From NCBI GenBank assembly GCA_950106755.1, contig OX467088.1, positions 7,796,001-7,860,000 on the forward strand: 64,000 nucleotides of DNA. The letters are read 5' to 3'. This DNA is from Climacium dendroides (lineage: Eukaryota > Streptophyta > Bryopsida > Hypnales > Climaciaceae). The notes under the pieces are model-generated. The model worked only from the letters and a program-made list of their open reading frames with translations, made no database searches and was not told the origin of the DNA. A program made the position numbers and the translations under genes. Within the stretch, counting starts at the first letter, position 1. Every line of letters starts with the position of its first letter. Positions 62,080 to 64,000 of the stretch are shown here, one piece after another.

Positions 62080-62365
62080 TAGTTCTGGGATCCCTGCCTG
62101 GGTAACGCTCTCCCCTTCCAAATATCCCCGACAGCCTTCCATTATTATGACAAGAGCCCCGTGGGGCACGTGTTCCCGGCACCCAATCCGCCGGAGCAGC
62201 GCCAGCAGTGCAGGCGAGTACATGTGGCAGGGGTGACGGGGACCCGTAGGTGCCACGTAGACTCATTCTGGAAGGTTCCTAATCGACAAATTAGGACTGA
62301 CACCAGTGGACTACAACTACGAACTTATTTACTGACGACTTACTAGTACGGCCCTGCGAAGGGGA
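62080..62365 (+). promoter_or_regulatory. promoter-like block: G-box, heat-shock element, inverted repeat
   Basis: A GC-richer block in an AT desert. It carries CACGTG (G-box core) at 62167-62172, a CCACGTAG at about 62253, and a perfect three-unit heat-shock element TTCtgGAAggTTC at 62266-62278. Immediately after comes a 7-bp inverted repeat, TCCTAAT and ATTAGGA, with a 6-bp loop. Such a cluster is typical of stress-responsive plant promoters. It lies about 90 bp upstream of an ATG in a favourable AATGGC context at 62366. Confidence 0.4.
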
Positions 62366-62578
62366 ATGGCTGCATTTGTTTGTTCTTCAGTTGGGGGCAT
62401 CTTGCCATTCAAGAGCCTCCCTGGACAAGATGCTCATCATTCACGTCGAATGAACAAGACAAAAGGGCTGATGAAGAAACTCACAAATAAGTTGAAAAAA
62501 AAAAAAATTATGGAAGTTGGAAGGGGGGCAATCATCGAGGTGGAGGGAATTCTGAAAAAAAAAAAAAAAAAGATTTAA
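62366..62578 (+). CDS. hypothetical short ORF or first exon, unknown
   Basis: 70 codons opening with MAAFVCSSVGGILPFKSLPG, a small/hydroxylated-residue start that could be part of a plastid transit peptide. It then becomes Lys-rich because of two long A tracts (about 62497-62509 and 62557-62573). The ATG context (GGGGAATGGC) and the promoter-like sequence upstream favour transcription. The natural product may instead splice to another exon; a weak acceptor (TTTGTTTTCAG) ends near 62617. No similarity is recognised. Confidence 0.3.
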   Translation: MAAFVCSSVGGILPFKSLPGQDAHHSRRMNKTKGLMKKLTNKLKKKKIMEVGRGAIIEVEGILKKKKKKI

Positions 62579-63577
62579 AAGGGCTCTTCTCGTGAAGGCA
62601 AAGTGTTTGTTTTCAGAATTTCCGACGATGAGGAGATTGTTTGACGTAAATGCTTGGTTTCGGAATGGATGAAATATGTGATTGATGAATGAAATTTTTT
62701 ATCATCACTAATGACACGGATTTTATGTGCCAAGAGGAGATTGTGGGGAATAATCCTCCCGCAAAATGGAATGGGACGTTTCTAGGTAGTGGGAGAGGGT
62801 AGTATTTGATTACAGCTTCGTCAATCCAATACTGAAAAAAAACTACGCATGAAATGGTTTTTCTTATTAATATTTTGGATTGGTTGGTGGGAAATTAGAA
62901 TTTGAAATTATTATCTGTGGAAGCACATAAAAAAAATCTTTGTGTATGTAAAATTCGGATTTGGATTTTTGACAAATGAAGGAGATTCCAATGGAAGCAA
63001 GCTAACGCCAAAAAAGAATGTGTTACAACAAAATATGTTTAGGGCATCCTCAATCAAAGGGCACTAAACAAGTTTGGTAAGTGTAGAGTGCAGACAAAGT
63101 TTGGAGCCTTTACACTAGGAAAGAGGTGGTCCTAGGGAACCAAGTGGCAATGTGAGAGCATGGTTCTAAAGGCCCATTTGGGTGGTAGTTTGGTGCATGA
63201 ATGGATTTTTGAAACCATGCTCTTACCTTTCTAATGGTGTTATGATTCTCCAAGTTGTCTCGTGTACAAACTTACCGACACAAAGCCATCTTATGATATC
63301 TCATTTCCAACTATCTCCTATTGTTGTGCCTCTCAAGGTTGTAAGAAAAGAGTTAGTTGATTACTAAACTTATTGAAGAAGTGGCATAGGGATCCAATCA
63401 ATGAATCTCAGAATAGTGACCTCTTTTTGAGTTTTGCAAATAGCACCAAAGTGTCAATTGACTAAGGGTAAGCAAGATGGAGGTAACAATTACATTGTGC
63501 CAATGTTTAATTCAACTGTCATGGCCCCATCCCAACTATGAGATTGGATAGATATAACAACCTAATTGAAAGTTCCC
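62579..63577. other. intergenic, with a hairpin at 63153-63225
   Basis: No gene was found. An imperfect inverted repeat pairs TGAGAGCATGGTT at 63153-63165 with AAACCATGCTCTTA at about 63212-63225; pairing continues inward towards CCCATTT and AATGGAT. An open frame at 63182-63367 overlaps the 3' arm and is not supported as a gene. Confidence 0.4.
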
Positions 63578-64000
63578 TTAACCCCTAATTGAGTCCCTAT
63601 CCAAAAAAAAAGAATGTAGATTATCCCCTAAAGTCCTAAAGTCCTAAAGTCCCTACAAAGGATTATTGGGATTTTGGATAGACTCTTGTGATCTCAATTT
63701 TTGACATAATTTTTTGAAACTTTCATTGAAGATAGGAAATCAAGTTAGCTTTCTGGGAATATAATTTTTATTTCAATCGGTGTTCGGAAACAAAAGTTAT
63801 GCCACCATGAGTCCCAAAAGCAACCAAAAAATATCACAAAAAGTTAAATATTTTTAATTTTTAATTTTCATCTCAAAGATTATATTTTTGTCTACATTTG
63901 AAGCTTTGATTCATTTCATTTGAATTAGTAATGAAAAAGTTATGGACAATCTTAGTTTTCTAGCAATCTAAGCATCTTCTTAAAAAATCTTGAATTCGTC
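63578..64000. mobile_element. partial TTAA-type element, cut by window end
   Basis: Starts TTAACCCCTAATTGAGTCCC and shares interior blocks with 59887-60824: ATATAATTTTTATTTCAATC, AAAAGTTATGCC, AAGCTTTGATTCATTTCATT. A triple CCTAAAGT repeat follows the left end. The right end lies beyond 64000. Confidence 0.5.

Larger units (their letters stand above)
53806..62365. other. AT-rich repeat-dominated region
   Basis: No gene could be supported in about 8.5 kb. The first 400 bp hold GC-richer sequence upstream of the helicase relic. The rest contains the fold-back element at 55372-55631 and TTAA elements at 56723-58748 and 59887-60824. Minus-strand frames such as 56174-56446 and 56690-56989 are A/T-driven with no similarity. 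A GC-rich promoter-like block begins at about 62080. Confidence 0.45.

Overview
This is nuclear DNA from a streptophyte, most likely a non-seed land plant such as a moss, liverwort or lycophyte. The genes are split by GT-AG introns. The proteasome subunit RPN5 matches the plant form, a DUF688-type protein is present (an embryophyte family), and one product looks plastid-targeted. Intergenic DNA is very AT-rich and full of small TIR elements. The species is not identifiable by eye. Gene density is low: four gene models can be read exon by exon with phases that close, one well-supported model has an unsettled exon, and three further loci are doubtful or broken.

Layout. 1393-4045 (-): small plastid-type two-TM protein of unknown role. 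6592-10166 (-): RPN5, 11 coding exons, 452 aa, with a start codon that is an exon on its own. 12452-14577 (+): organellar (probably mitochondrial) ribosomal protein uS15, 6 exons, 239 aa. 16976-25946 (-): a 17-exon, 597-aa atypical MAP kinase whose TxY motif is replaced by T-K-T. 27480-29312 (-): a chain of phase-0 exons of an unrecognised gene, possibly frame-broken near the 3' end. 29.3-40.5 kb: AT-rich, gene-poor, with several MITE-like elements and a 72-bp tandem repeat. 40591-46823 (+): 5-exon, 1009-aa DUF688-like protein with an in-frame minisatellite. 50625-53805 (-): decayed DExH-box RNA helicase gene. 54-62 kb: AT-rich repeats. 62.1-62.6 kb: a GC-richer block with a G-box and a heat-shock element upstream of a short ORF.

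The genes do not form a pathway; this is an ordinary eukaryotic neighbourhood of unrelated housekeeping and lineage-specific genes. The most unusual content is (i) the MAPK-like kinase with a non-canonical activation loop, (ii) a family of elements that begin and end in TTAA next to CCCC/GGGG termini (piggyBac-like hallmark) in at least six places, and (iii) the unrecognised gene at 27.5-29.3 kb. All exon boundaries were read by eye from splice consensus, reading frame and remembered family similarity; none is confirmed by transcript data.
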